NCBI RefSeq assembly: GCF_947305955.1
Contig: NZ_CAMZFB010000030.1
Coordinates: forward strand, 1 to 35,359
Reading direction: 5' to 3'
Length of the DNA stretch: 35,359 bases
DNA from: an uncultured Brevundimonas sp.
GTDB lineage: Bacteria > Pseudomonadota > Alphaproteobacteria > Caulobacterales > Caulobacteraceae
In this document: piece by piece, positions 27,009-35,114 of the stretch
Position numbering within the stretch: position 1 is the first letter of the stretch
How the letters are laid out: every line of letters begins with the position of its first letter
Program-made: the position numbers and the translations under genes
Notes under the pieces: model-generated
Database searches by the model: none
What the model was told of the DNA's origin: nothing
The model's input: only the letters and a program-made list of their open reading frames with translations

Positions 27009-27908
27009 ATGAACAGCCTGATCTATGGCCGCCCGCCCGCCGTATTCGACCCGCCCTCGTCGGCCCAGCAGACCTCTCCGCTCATTCCCGGATCGATGGC
27101 GCTGGAAGACTGTGCGCCCGCGTCGGCGGATGACATCACCCTCTATGCTCCGCCCGGTGCGATCGAGCGCCGCTATGTGCTGGCTCTGGCGCTCCGCGCG
27201 CTGAAGGTCGGCGGCAAGCTGGATGTCATGGCACCCAAGGACAAGGGCGGCTCGCGTCTGGGCAAGGAGTTGAAGGCTTTCGGCCTTGAGTTCGCCGAGA
27301 CGGCAAAGGCCCACCATCGCCGCGCCATCATCACCCGCCCCGAAACTGTCGAGGGTCTGGACGAGGCGATCAAGGCCGGTGCCCCGCGCATGGTGCAGGG
27401 GCTGGAGGCATGGTCCCAGCCGGGCATCTTCGCGTGGGACCGTATCGATACGGGCACGGCCCTGCTGGCCGATGCGCTTCCGGCGCTGAAGGGCAACGGC
27501 ATCGATCTGGGCTGTGGCTATGGGGCCTTGGCCACGGTGGTGCTGCGCTCGCCAGCCGTCACCTATCTGCGGATGGTCGATATGGACCGCCGCGCCATCG
27601 AGGCTGCCAAGAAGAATATCACCGACCCCCGCGCCAGCTTTGAATGGGCCGATGTGCGTCTGCTGGATGCCGCAGGCACCCTTGATTTTGTTGTCTCCAA
27701 CCCGCCTTTCCACGATGGCGGTATCGAGGACAAACGTCTGGGCCAGAAATTCATCCGCAAGTCGGCGGAACTGCTGAAAAAGGGCGGGGTGGCATGGATC
27801 GTCGCCAACCGTCACCTGCCGTACGAGAACGACCTCAATGAGGTGTTCAAGCGCGTGAACATGGTCGCCGATCAAAACGGCTTCAAAATCTTTGAAGCGG
27901 TGAAGTGA
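27009..27908 (+). CDS. RsmC-like class I methyltransferase (rRNA guanine-N2)
   Basis: A 299-residue SAM-dependent methyltransferase. The C-terminal half carries motif I GIDLGCGYGALATVVL, the acidic loop MVDMDRRAIEAAKKN, and motif IV SNPPFHDGG, the NPPF signature of exocyclic-amine methyltransferases. The N-terminal half is a degenerate copy of the same fold (ALRALKVGGKLDVMAPKDKGG), as in RsmC and RlmG, which methylate N2 of specific guanines in 16S or 23S rRNA. The target base is not certain. The ATG at 27009 (MNSLIYGRPP) with AGGG upstream is preferred; an ATG at 26979 would add 10 residues. It ends 2 bp before the RsuA-type gene, so the two rRNA-modification genes are translationally coupled. 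Confidence 0.87.
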   Translation: MNSLIYGRPPAVFDPPSSAQQTSPLIPGSMALEDCAPASADDITLYAPPGAIERRYVLALALRALKVGGKLDVMAPKDKGGSRLGKELKAFGLEFAETAKAHHRRAIITRPETVEGLDEAIKAGAPRMVQGLEAWSQPGIFAWDRIDTGTALLADALPALKGNGIDLGCGYGALATVVLRSPAVTYLRMVDMDRRAIEAAKKNITDPRASFEWADVRLLDAAGTLDFVVSNPPFHDGGIEDKRLGQKFIRKSAELLKKGGVAWIVANRHLPYENDLNEVFKRVNMVADQNGFKIFEAVK

Positions 27909-27910
27909 CC

Positions 27911-28651
27911 ATGGCGAAAGTGCCGACATCTCGCGTCGACAAGCTTCTGTCTTCCATGGGCTATGGTTCGCGCAATGAAATGGCGCGGATGGCCAAGGCG
28001 GGCGGCATCATGCTGGACGGCGAGGACCTGACGGATGTGACCAAACGCATTCCCGTCACGCCCGATCTGCCGTCACGCATGGAGATCGACGGTGAGCCGC
28101 TGGATCCGGTTCAGGGTCTGGTGATCCTGCTGAACAAGCCGCTGGGCATGACCTGTTCGCACAAGGAGGACGGGGCGCTGGTCTATGACGTGCTGCCGGA
28201 ACGCTGGCTGCGCCGTGATCCGGCGATCTCGACCATCGGGCGTCTGGATAAACAGACCTCGGGCCTGCTGCTGCTGACCGATGACGGCGACCTGCTGCAC
28301 CGTGTCATCAGTCCCAAACGCCATGTGAAGAAGACCTATCGCGCCACGCTGGCCCGCCCGCTGAATGGCACCGAGGGGGCCTTGTTCGCGTCCGGCGAGC
28401 TGATGCTGGAAGGCGAGGACAAGCCGCTGGCCCCCGCCGAACTGGAGGTGGTGTCGGAAACCGAGGCCCTGCTGAGCGTGACCGAAGGTCGCTATCATCA
28501 GGTGCGCCGCATGTTTGCCGCCACGGGCAACCATGTCGAAGCCTTGCACCGCGAACGCTTGGGTGGGTTGGTTCTGCCTGATGACCTCGCACCAGGGGAA
28601 TGGAAACTGCTCAATGCGGAAGAAGTGACGCTCATTTTTGCAGGGGGCTGA
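27911..28651 (+). CDS. rsuA: RsuA-type 16S rRNA pseudouridine synthase
   Basis: A 246-residue enzyme that isomerises a uridine in rRNA (Psi516 of 16S rRNA in E. coli RsuA). An N-terminal S4 RNA-binding domain (RVDKLLSSMGYGSRNEMARM, then GGIMLDGE) is followed by the RsuA/RluB/E/F catalytic core. Motif II is GRLDKQTSGLLLLTDDG with the catalytic Asp, and motif III is EGRYHQVRRMFAATGNHV. RluE or RluB-like specificity is possible, but the length and S4 domain favour RsuA. The start is the ATG at 27911. A GTG at 27905 overlaps the TGA of the upstream methyltransferase and is an alternative. The pair forms a small ribosome-modification operon. Confidence 0.92.
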   Translation: MAKVPTSRVDKLLSSMGYGSRNEMARMAKAGGIMLDGEDLTDVTKRIPVTPDLPSRMEIDGEPLDPVQGLVILLNKPLGMTCSHKEDGALVYDVLPERWLRRDPAISTIGRLDKQTSGLLLLTDDGDLLHRVISPKRHVKKTYRATLARPLNGTEGALFASGELMLEGEDKPLAPAELEVVSETEALLSVTEGRYHQVRRMFAATGNHVEALHRERLGGLVLPDDLAPGEWKLLNAEEVTLIFAGG

Positions 28652-28720
28652 ATAGGTCTGCCGGAACGACCTGTCTTGTCGTACGCTGTTCTTCGAAGAG
28701 AAACGACAGGAACGACAGTC

Positions 28721-29221
28721 ATGAGTTCATCTTCCAAGCGCGCACTGGATCAGGTCGAGCAGCTTCTAGTCGATCAGACAAAGTCCCTTGAAAGCTTCAC
28801 GCACCGCGAACTGACCGAACTGGCCCACCAGCTTCGCAGCCGACGCGAGCGCGTCCAGCGCATGATCCGTCAACGCGCGCGCGACGCGCGCCGCTCCGGC
28901 AAGGCCAATCCCGATACGGGCGCGCATGAGAAGAAATCACTGCTGGTCGAGGCGATTGACCGCGTGAACAGCGTGCTGGCCGAGCGTGCGGCCACGCGCA
29001 CCGGCCCGAGCGAGGCCTCCAAGCCCGCATCCAAACCCAAGGCTCCGGCGAAGGCCACCGCAAAGGCCGAGGCCAAACCGGCAGAAAAGCCCGCCGCAAA
29101 GTCGGAGGCCAAGCCCAAAGCCCCCGCGAAGGCTGCGGCCAAGAGCGCCGACAAGAAGCCTGCCGAAAAAGCAGAGAAAAAGCCCGCTACGGCCAAGAAG
29201 CCAGCGGCCAAGAAGAGCTAA
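28721..29221 (+). CDS. Protein with conserved helical head and histone-H1-like Lys/Ala/Pro tail
   Basis: A 166-residue protein with two unlike halves. Residues 1-90 look helical and mixed-charge, with QVEQLLVDQTKSLESFTHRE and an Arg-rich segment RSRRERVQRMIRQRARDARR. From about 98 on it is nearly pure Lys/Ala/Pro/Glu in short repeats of the KPAAK / KAPAKA type, ending AAKKS. Such tails occur in bacterial histone-H1-like proteins and bind DNA or RNA non-specifically. A nucleoid role is likely but not proven. The ATG at 28721 has AGGA about 9 bp upstream, within a tandem AACGACAG repeat (28702-28718). It stands between rsuA and trpF. The longer frame from 28676 is not supported. Confidence 0.8.
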   Translation: MSSSSKRALDQVEQLLVDQTKSLESFTHRELTELAHQLRSRRERVQRMIRQRARDARRSGKANPDTGAHEKKSLLVEAIDRVNSVLAERAATRTGPSEASKPASKPKAPAKATAKAEAKPAEKPAAKSEAKPKAPAKAAAKSADKKPAEKAEKKPATAKKPAAKKS

Positions 29222-29282
29222 ACCTCTTTTGCGGATGCAAGCGGCCTTGACCTGAGGGTCAGGGTCGCGCACCCCGTTATCC

Positions 29283-29921
29283 ATGACCGAGGTGAAGATC
29301 TGCGGGCTGACGACGCCCGAAACCCTGAAGGCCGCTGTGGATGGCGGTGCTGCCTATGTCGGGGCGGTGATCTTTCCCAAAAGCCCGCGCCACATAGAGC
29401 CCGAGGCTGCAGGCCCTTTATTCGACATCGCACGCGGGCGCACCGCCATTGCCGCGGTGGTGGTCAATCCTGACGATGACCTGTTGTCGCGCATTGCCGA
29501 ACACCTGAAACCCGACTTCATCCAGCTTCATGGTGCCGAGACGCCCGAGCGTGCCGCCGAAGTGCGTGCCCTGACGGGGGCGGGCATCATCAAGGCCTTG
29601 CCGATCCGCGAGGCCGCCGACTTTGACGCCGTGCCCGCATGGCGTGATGCCGCCGACATCCTGCTGTTTGATGCCAAGCCGCCCGCAGGGGCCGATCTGC
29701 CGGGGGGTGTGGGGCACAGCTTTGACTGGCGGCTGATCGCGGACCGGTCATTTTCGGCAAAATGGTTTCTCGCAGGTGGGCTGGATGTGGCCAACATCGG
29801 TGAAGCCTTGCGCGTGACCCGCGCTCCTATGGTTGATGTCTCCTCTGGCGTTGAGAGCGCGCCGGGTGTTAAGGACATCTCCCTGATCCATGAATTTCTA
29901 GAGGCCGCGCGCCGGTCCTGA
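29283..29921 (+). CDS. trpF: Phosphoribosylanthranilate isomerase
   Basis: Catalyses the Amadori rearrangement of N-(5'-phosphoribosyl)anthranilate to CdRP, the third step of tryptophan synthesis. The 212-residue (beta-alpha)8 barrel begins MTEVKICGLT with catalytic Cys7. The acid Asp lies in LLFDAKPPAG near residue 125. The phosphate-binding C-terminal loops FLAGGLDVANIGEAL and VDVSSGVESAPGVKD are intact. The ATG at 29283 is the natural start. It heads the run trpF-trpB-trpA-accD-folC, a common alphaproteobacterial order. The stop is 32 bp before trpB. No trp leader peptide or attenuator is visible upstream. Confidence 0.97.
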   Translation: MTEVKICGLTTPETLKAAVDGGAAYVGAVIFPKSPRHIEPEAAGPLFDIARGRTAIAAVVVNPDDDLLSRIAEHLKPDFIQLHGAETPERAAEVRALTGAGIIKALPIREAADFDAVPAWRDAADILLFDAKPPAGADLPGGVGHSFDWRLIADRSFSAKWFLAGGLDVANIGEALRVTRAPMVDVSSGVESAPGVKDISLIHEFLEAARRS

Positions 29922-29953
29922 TTTCGACGTTTTCCTTCCCGTAGATTGCTGAC

Positions 29954-31171
29954 GTGAACGCACCCCTGACCAACACCTACGCATGGCCCGACGAACAGGG
30001 TCGCTTCGGCCCCTATGGCGGACGCTTTGTGCCCGAAACCCTTATGCCGCTGATCCACGAGTTGGACGCGGCCTATAAGGCGGCCAAGGCGGACCCGACC
30101 TTTCAGGAAGAGCTGGACGGCTATCTGAAATACTACGTCGGCCGCGAAAGCCCGCTGTATCATGCGGAGCGCCTGACCGAGCATTTCGGCGGGGCGCGGG
30201 TGTGGCTCAAGCGCGAGGACCTGAACCACACGGGCGCGCACAAGATCAACAACTGCATGGGCCAGATCCTGCTGGCCCGCCGCATGGGCAAGACGCGCAT
30301 CATCGCCGAGACGGGCGCGGGCCAGCACGGCGTGGCCTCGGCCACCGTCTGCGCGCGCTTTGACCTGCCGTGCACGGTCTATATGGGCGCGGTGGACGTC
30401 GAGCGTCAGCAGCCGAACGTCTTCCGCATGAAGCTTCTGGGGGCCGAGGTGAACGCCGTGACGGCGGGCGCCGCGACCTTGAAGGACGCGATGAACGAGG
30501 CCATGCGTGACTGGGTCACGAACGTGGCCAACACCTATTACATCATCGGCACGGCAGCCGGTCCGGCTCCCTATCCGGAGATGGTGCGCGACTTCCAGTC
30601 GGTGATCGGCAAGGAAATCAAGAAGCAGTCGATGGAACAGATGGGGCATCTGCCCAATGCTGTCGTCGCCTGCATCGGCGGTGGCTCCAACGCCATCGGT
30701 GCCATGCACCCGTTCGTCAATGACGAGGGCGTGCGCCTCATCGGCGTTGAGGCCGCAGGCCACGGTCTGGACGTGGACAACGGCCACGCCGCCTCGCTCA
30801 AGGGCGGGCGTCCGGGCGTGCTGCACGGCAACCGTACCTATCTGCTTCAGGATGCCGACGGCCAGATCCTCGAGGGTCACTCCATCTCGGCAGGCCTCGA
30901 CTATCCGGGCATCGGTCCGGAGCATGCGTGGCTAAACGACCTCGGTCGTGGCGAATACCGCTCGACCACGGATGACGAGGCGCTGGAAGCCTTCCAGATG
31001 ATCTCCAAGCTGGAAGGCATCATTCCGGCGCTGGAGCCGTCGCACGCCCTGGCGCGTGCGGGCGAGATTGCCCGCGAAGTGGGTAAGGGGGGCGATATCG
31101 TCGTGGTGCTGTCCGGTCGGGGCGACAAGGACATCTTCACGGTCGCCAAACACCTTGGAGTGGAGTTGTAA
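29954..31171 (+). CDS. trpB: Tryptophan synthase beta chain
   Basis: PLP-dependent subunit that condenses indole with serine to give tryptophan, in the alpha2-beta2 complex. The 405-residue product has [14 protein letters not shown] at the N-terminus, the PLP lysine Lys97 in [10 protein letters not shown], the catalytic Glu in AETGAGQHG, and the phosphate-binding GGGSNAIG loop near residue 240. The start is a GTG at 29954 with no strong ribosome site. It is followed 2 bp later by the ATG of a small exported protein rather than directly by trpA, which is unusual. Confidence 0.98.
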   Translation: MNAPLTNTYAWPDEQGRFGPYGGRFVPETLMPLIHELDAAYKAAKADPTFQEELDGYLKYYVGRESPLYHAERLTEHFGGARVWLKREDLNHTGAHKINNCMGQILLARRMGKTRIIAETGAGQHGVASATVCARFDLPCTVYMGAVDVERQQPNVFRMKLLGAEVNAVTAGAATLKDAMNEAMRDWVTNVANTYYIIGTAAGPAPYPEMVRDFQSVIGKEIKKQSMEQMGHLPNAVVACIGGGSNAIGAMHPFVNDEGVRLIGVEAAGHGLDVDNGHAASLKGGRPGVLHGNRTYLLQDADGQILEGHSISAGLDYPGIGPEHAWLNDLGRGEYRSTTDDEALEAFQMISKLEGIIPALEPSHALARAGEIAREVGKGGDIVVVLSGRGDKDIFTVAKHLGVEL

Positions 31172-31173
31172 CC

Positions 31174-31590
31174 ATGATCGCACTCGTCTCGGCGCTGGCC
31201 CTCGTGGCCGCGCAGGCCGCCCCCGCCGCCGCTGGCCCCGTCAGCATCGCCCCGACCGATATCGAGGTGAAGGCTCCGGCTGTCGTCTCGCCCGACTGCG
31301 GTGGTCTGTTGTCCGCTCCGGCCTTCTGTGTGACGGCCCGCATGGACCAGCTGGGCGGCGTGGCCGACGCCTATATCGAGGACTTCAAGGCCAAGGGCTG
31401 GATTCCGGCCGATGGCGACGACAACCGCGTCATTCTGGTCAAGCGCCGCGAAGGCGGTGGCTGTGACGGGATGCAGATGGTCGCCTTCTTTGACACCTCC
31501 AAGCCGCAGGCTGCCGAAGAAGCGGCCTATCTGGGCTTTGCCATCATTCCGGGCGACGTCTGCGCCGCCCCTGAAGGAACCAATCCGTGA
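31174..31590 (+). CDS. Small exported protein inside the trp operon
   Basis: A 138-residue protein with an N-terminal signal peptide (MIALVSALALVAAQAAPAAA, cleavage near AAA-GPV). The mature part has four cysteines (SPDCGGLL, PAFCVTA, GGGCDGM and GDVCAAP), suggesting two disulfides in the periplasm. A segment VILVKRREGGGCDGMQMVAFF is probably beta. I do not recognise a family. The ATG at 31174 is 2 bp after the trpB stop. Its TGA overlaps the GTG start of trpA (GTGA at 31587-31590), so it is cotranscribed and translationally coupled with the synthase genes. No obvious tryptophan role can be read. It may have been inserted between trpB and trpA. Confidence 0.85.
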   Translation: MIALVSALALVAAQAAPAAAGPVSIAPTDIEVKAPAVVSPDCGGLLSAPAFCVTARMDQLGGVADAYIEDFKAKGWIPADGDDNRVILVKRREGGGCDGMQMVAFFDTSKPQAAEEAAYLGFAIIPGDVCAAPEGTNP

Positions 31591-32429
31591 CGACTGCGCG
31601 TATCGATGCCCGCTTTTCCGAACTGAAGGCCCAAGGCCGTGCGGGTTTCATTCCCTATGTGATGACAGGCGACCCGTCGCGTGACGAGGCGCTGGAAATC
31701 CTCAAAGGCCTGCCGGCTGCCGGTGCCGATATCATCGAACTGGGTCTGGCCTTTTCGGACCCGATGGCCGAAGGCCCGCCGATCCAGCGCGCAGCGCTTC
31801 GCGGTCTGAAGGCCGGTATGACGCTTCGCGGCACGCTCGACCTCGTGGCCGAGTTCCGCAAGACCGATACGACCACGCCGCTGATCCTGATGGGCTATCT
31901 GAACCCCGTCGAATCCTATGGCTATGTGCGTTTTGCCAAGGAAGCCGCCGAGGCGGGTGTAGATGGCCTGATCGCCGTGGACTGCCCGCCGGAAGAGGCT
32001 GGCGATCTGGCGGCGGCCATGGATGCCGAACAGATCTCGCTGATCCGATTGGCCACGCCGACGTCGGATGATGCGCGTCTGGCCACCATCGTTCAGGGCA
32101 CTTCGGGCTTTGTCTATTACGTCTCCGTCGCGGGTGTGACGGGCGTGAAGGAAGCACAGGCCGCCTCGGTCGCTCCTGCTGTCGAGCGCGTACGCAAGGC
32201 CTCGGGTCTGCCCGTCGCCGTGGGCTTTGGCGTCAAGACGCCAGAGCGCGCCGCCGAGATCGCCCGTGTGGCCGATGCGGTGGTTGTCGGCTCGGTTCTG
32301 GTGGACGAAGTTGCCGCTGCACTCGAGGGCGGACAGTCGGCTGTCACCCGCGTTCTGGACAAGGTTCGCGAACTTTCCACCGCAGTTCGTGGTGCGCGCA
32401 CTAGTGCTTCCGTTGCGGAAACCGTTTAA
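31587..32429 (+). CDS. trpA: Tryptophan synthase alpha chain
   Basis: Cleaves indole-3-glycerol phosphate to indole and glyceraldehyde-3-phosphate and passes indole to TrpB. The 280-residue TIM barrel has the catalytic Glu51 in IELGLAFSDP. The second catalytic residue, Asp60 in E. coli (LADGP), is Glu62 here (MAEGPPIQRA). The phosphate loops VAVGFGVKTPE and VVGSVLVD are normal. The start GTG at 31587 overlaps the stop of the preceding exported protein. The stop is 9 bp before accD, so all belong to one transcript. The substitution is conservative, but whether activity is reduced cannot be told. Confidence 0.95.
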   Translation: MTTARIDARFSELKAQGRAGFIPYVMTGDPSRDEALEILKGLPAAGADIIELGLAFSDPMAEGPPIQRAALRGLKAGMTLRGTLDLVAEFRKTDTTTPLILMGYLNPVESYGYVRFAKEAAEAGVDGLIAVDCPPEEAGDLAAAMDAEQISLIRLATPTSDDARLATIVQGTSGFVYYVSVAGVTGVKEAQAASVAPAVERVRKASGLPVAVGFGVKTPERAAEIARVADAVVVGSVLVDEVAAALEGGQSAVTRVLDKVRELSTAVRGARTSASVAETV

Positions 32430-32438
32430 GAAGCGCCC

Positions 32439-33332
32439 ATGGTCGATAAGAATTCCGAGAACAAGGCCCGCGGCGGCTGGCTGTCGCGCCTTTCCCCCGG
32501 TGTCCGCAAGGTCGTCAAAACCACGGACACGCCGGACAATCTTTGGGTGAAAGACCCCGACACGGGCGAGATGATCTATCGCTCGGACCTCGAAGCCGCG
32601 CTTTGGGTCACGCCGTCGGGCCGTCACATGCGTATCAACGCGCCGACCCGTCTGAAGGCCACCTTCGACGACGGCAAGTTCGAGGCCATCGACACGCCCG
32701 CCGTGCCGGAAGACCCGCTGAACTTCTCGGACGGCAAGCCGTACAAGGAACGTCTGGCCGCCGCCCGCAAGGCTGCGGGCCGTCCCGACACCATGGCTAT
32801 CGGCTATGGCAAGATCGCCGGCACCGACGCCGTGGTCATCGTTCAGGATTTCACCTTCATGGGTGGCTCGCTGGGCATGGCTGCCGGTGAGGCCTTCATC
32901 ACCGCCGCTCAGGAAGCTGTGAAGCGCGGTGTGCCGCTGGTCTGCTTCACCGCCGCCGGTGGTGCCCGTATGCAGGAAGGTGCCCTGTCGCTGATGCAGA
33001 TGGCCCGCACCACCCTGGCCATTCAGGACCTGAAGTCGGCGCAACTGCCCTATGTCGTGGTTCTGACCGACCCGACCACGGGTGGCGTGACTGCTTCCTA
33101 CGCCATGCTGGGCGATGTGCATCTGGCCGAGCCGGGTGCCCTGATCGGCTTTGCCGGTCCGCGCGTGATCGAAACCACCATCCGCGAAAAACTGCCGCCG
33201 GGCTTCCAGCGCGCCGAATACCTCAAGGACAAGGGTATGGTGGACAAGGTGGTGACCCGTCACGACCTGCCGCAGACCCTTGGCCGCATCCTGTCCATCC
33301 TGATGGACGGCAAGCGCAAAAAGGCCGCCTGA
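32439..33332 (+). CDS. accD: Acetyl-CoA carboxylase carboxyltransferase beta subunit, lacking zinc cysteines
   Basis: With AccA it transfers the carboxyl group from biotin to acetyl-CoA, the committed step of fatty-acid synthesis. The 297-residue product has the crotonase-like core with FMGGSLGMAAGEAF, TAAGGARMQEGALSLMQMAR, DPTTGGVTASYAMLGD and GPRVIETTIREKLPPGFQ. The N-terminal zinc ribbon (C-x2-C-x15-C-x2-C in E. coli) keeps its spacing and neighbours (LWVKDPDTGEMIYRSDLE, GRHMRI). However, its four cysteines are replaced by Asp39, Thr42, Thr58 and Gly61. The ATG is at 32439, 9 bp after trpA. trpA-accD-folC is a familiar order in alphaproteobacteria. Confidence 0.96.
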   Translation: MVDKNSENKARGGWLSRLSPGVRKVVKTTDTPDNLWVKDPDTGEMIYRSDLEAALWVTPSGRHMRINAPTRLKATFDDGKFEAIDTPAVPEDPLNFSDGKPYKERLAAARKAAGRPDTMAIGYGKIAGTDAVVIVQDFTFMGGSLGMAAGEAFITAAQEAVKRGVPLVCFTAAGGARMQEGALSLMQMARTTLAIQDLKSAQLPYVVVLTDPTTGGVTASYAMLGDVHLAEPGALIGFAGPRVIETTIREKLPPGFQRAEYLKDKGMVDKVVTRHDLPQTLGRILSILMDGKRKKAA

Positions 33333-33363
33333 GGCCGAAACCTCTAAAGGGAAACGTCGCGTC

Positions 33364-34650
33364 TTGGACCCGATTTCAGAGCGTCTGAAGGCGCGGCACC
33401 CCCAGCGCATCGACCTGTCCCTTGGCCGTATGCAGGCCCTGTGCGCCGCGCTGGGCAATCCGCAGGACCGCCTGCCGCCCGTCATCCATGTGGCGGGCAC
33501 CAACGGCAAGGGATCGACCGTTTCGCTGATCCGGTCGATCGCCGAGGCCGCGGGCCTCAAGGTCCATACCTATACCTCGCCCCATCTGGTCCGCTTCAAC
33601 GAGCGCATCCGGCTGGCCGGAGAGCTGATTTCCGATAACCAACTGAACGCCATCCTCGACCGCGTCGAGGAGGCCATGGCAGCAACGGGCGGAGAGGCGA
33701 CGGTGTTTGAAAGTACCACCGCGGCGGGCTTCCTTGCCATGGCCGAAACGCCTGCTGATCTGGCCATTATAGAGGTCGGGCTAGGCGGTGTGCTGGACGC
33801 CACCAATGTCATCGAGCGTCCGCTGCTCAGTGTCATAACCCCCGTCGATCTGGACCACGCGGAGTTTCTCGGCACCGACCTCGCCGGTATCGCCCGCGAA
33901 AAGGCGGGGATCATCAAGGCTGGAGCCCGCTGTGTGGTGGGCCGCCAGTCCGAACCCGCCATGGCCGAGATCGAGCGCCGCGCGCAGGCGGTCGGCTCGC
34001 CGCTGACGGTCATGGGTGTCGATTTCGATGCATGGTGCGAACGTGGCGCTCTGGCCTATCAGGACCAGACTCGCTTCCTTGATCTGCCCGCGCCTGCCCT
34101 GTCCGGCGCGCACCAGTTTGACAATGCGGGCGTGGCGGTAGCGGCGGCTCTGGAACTGGACCTGCCCGAAGAGGCGATCGCCAAGGGTCTGAAGTCCGTC
34201 TTCTGGCCTGCGCGCATGCAGCGTCTGACCGCAGGGCGCTATGCCGAAAAGGCCAAGGTTGCCGATGCCGAACTTTGGCTGGATGGCGGGCATAACCCCC
34301 ATGCGGCGCGCGCGCTCGCCCGCGTTCTGGCCGACCGCCACGCCAAGGCTCCGCGACCGCTGACGCTTATCGTCGGCATGCTGAACAACAAGGATGCGGG
34401 CGGCTTCTTCGAGGCGCTCAAAGGACTGGACGCCCACGTCATCGCCGTGCCGTTCGAGGGCAATGCCACAGAGCCGCATGCCTTGGCCGCCGTCGCTCAA
34501 GGACGCGGCTTTGGCGCGACGACAGCCGCCTCGGTGGATGAAGCCATGGACCGCGCCTTGGCGCTGGGAGCCGGACGCATATTGATCTGCGGCAGCCTCT
34601 ATCTGGCAGGCGAGGTTCTGGGCGCTTCTCCAGAGACGTGGCCGCGATAA
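33364..34650 (+). CDS. folC: Folylpolyglutamate / dihydrofolate synthase
   Basis: ATP-dependent Mur-ligase-like enzyme that adds glutamate to dihydropteroate and to folates. The 428-residue product carries the P-loop GTNGKGST (45-52), YTSPHLVRFNERI, the ESTTAAGF and GLGGVLDATNV (metal and ATP) loops, and the C-terminal WLDGGHNPHAARAL motif. The start is probably the TTG at 33364, preceded by AAGGGAAA about 13 bp away. No ATG lies at a suitable place, and the product then begins MDPISERLKARHPQRIDLSL as relatives do. It is 31 bp after accD and ends at a strong terminator shared with the convergent trxA. Confidence 0.95.
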   Translation: MDPISERLKARHPQRIDLSLGRMQALCAALGNPQDRLPPVIHVAGTNGKGSTVSLIRSIAEAAGLKVHTYTSPHLVRFNERIRLAGELISDNQLNAILDRVEEAMAATGGEATVFESTTAAGFLAMAETPADLAIIEVGLGGVLDATNVIERPLLSVITPVDLDHAEFLGTDLAGIAREKAGIIKAGARCVVGRQSEPAMAEIERRAQAVGSPLTVMGVDFDAWCERGALAYQDQTRFLDLPAPALSGAHQFDNAGVAVAAALELDLPEEAIAKGLKSVFWPARMQRLTAGRYAEKAKVADAELWLDGGHNPHAARALARVLADRHAKAPRPLTLIVGMLNNKDAGGFFEALKGLDAHVIAVPFEGNATEPHALAAVAQGRGFGATTAASVDEAMDRALALGAGRILICGSLYLAGEVLGASPETWPR

Positions 34651-34660
34651 GGGCTCATGA

Positions 34661-34692
34661 AAAAGGGCGGCTCCGTCGGGAGCCGCCCTTTT
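34661..34692. terminator. Bidirectional terminator between folC and trxA
   Basis: A perfect 14-bp stem, AAAAGGGCGGCTCC (34661-34674) with GGAGCCGCCCTTTT (34679-34692), loop GTCG, carries T runs on both strands. It should stop both convergent transcripts. Confidence 0.9.
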
Positions 34693-34713
34693 CTATATCC
34701 GTTGATCCGCAGA

Positions 34714-35040
34714 TCAGCCGACGCCAGATTCGGCCAGCCATTCGACGATCTTGCCCTTGGGCATCGGACCGACCTTCATGGCGGTCATTTGGCCGTCCTG
34801 GAACAGCATCAGGGTCGGAATGCCCTTCACGCCCAGCTTCGACGGGGTCATCGGGCTGTCGTCGATGTTCAGCTTGGCGATGGTGACCTTGTCACCGATT
34901 TCGTCCGACAGGGCTTCCAGCGACGGGCCGATCTGCTTGCACGGGCCGCACCATTCGGCCCAGAAGTCCAGCAGCACAGGCTTGGAAGCTTGCAGGACTT
35001 CGGTTTCGAACGACTCGTCGGTGACCTTGAGAGTGGCCAT
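34714..35040 (-). CDS. trxA: Thioredoxin
   Basis: Cytoplasmic disulfide reductase that supplies electrons to ribonucleotide reductase, methionine sulfoxide reductase and other proteins. At 108 residues it has the standard length, with the active site WCGPC (Cys31 and Cys34), the buried Asp26-type residue in LLDFWAEW, and the cis-proline loop GIPTLMLF. The ATG at 35040 follows an AGAGA site. It is 74 bp downstream of addA on the same strand and is probably partly cotranscribed with it, as in related alphaproteobacteria. Confidence 0.97.
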   Translation of the reverse strand: MATLKVTDESFETEVLQASKPVLLDFWAEWCGPCKQIGPSLEALSDEIGDKVTIAKLNIDDSPMTPSKLGVKGIPTLMLFQDGQMTAMKVGPMPKGKIVEWLAESGVG

Positions 35041-35114
35041 GGTGTCTCTTTCTATCAGTGTCGGCGCAAGGCTCGCTCGCGCCTGTCGGTCATGATTTGG
35101 GGCAGAAGGCCGCG

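Noticed and set aside
29221..29282. Tryptophan attenuator or leader peptide before trpF
   Set aside because: The 62-bp gap has no Trp-codon run, and its only stem is about 5 bp with no U-tract.
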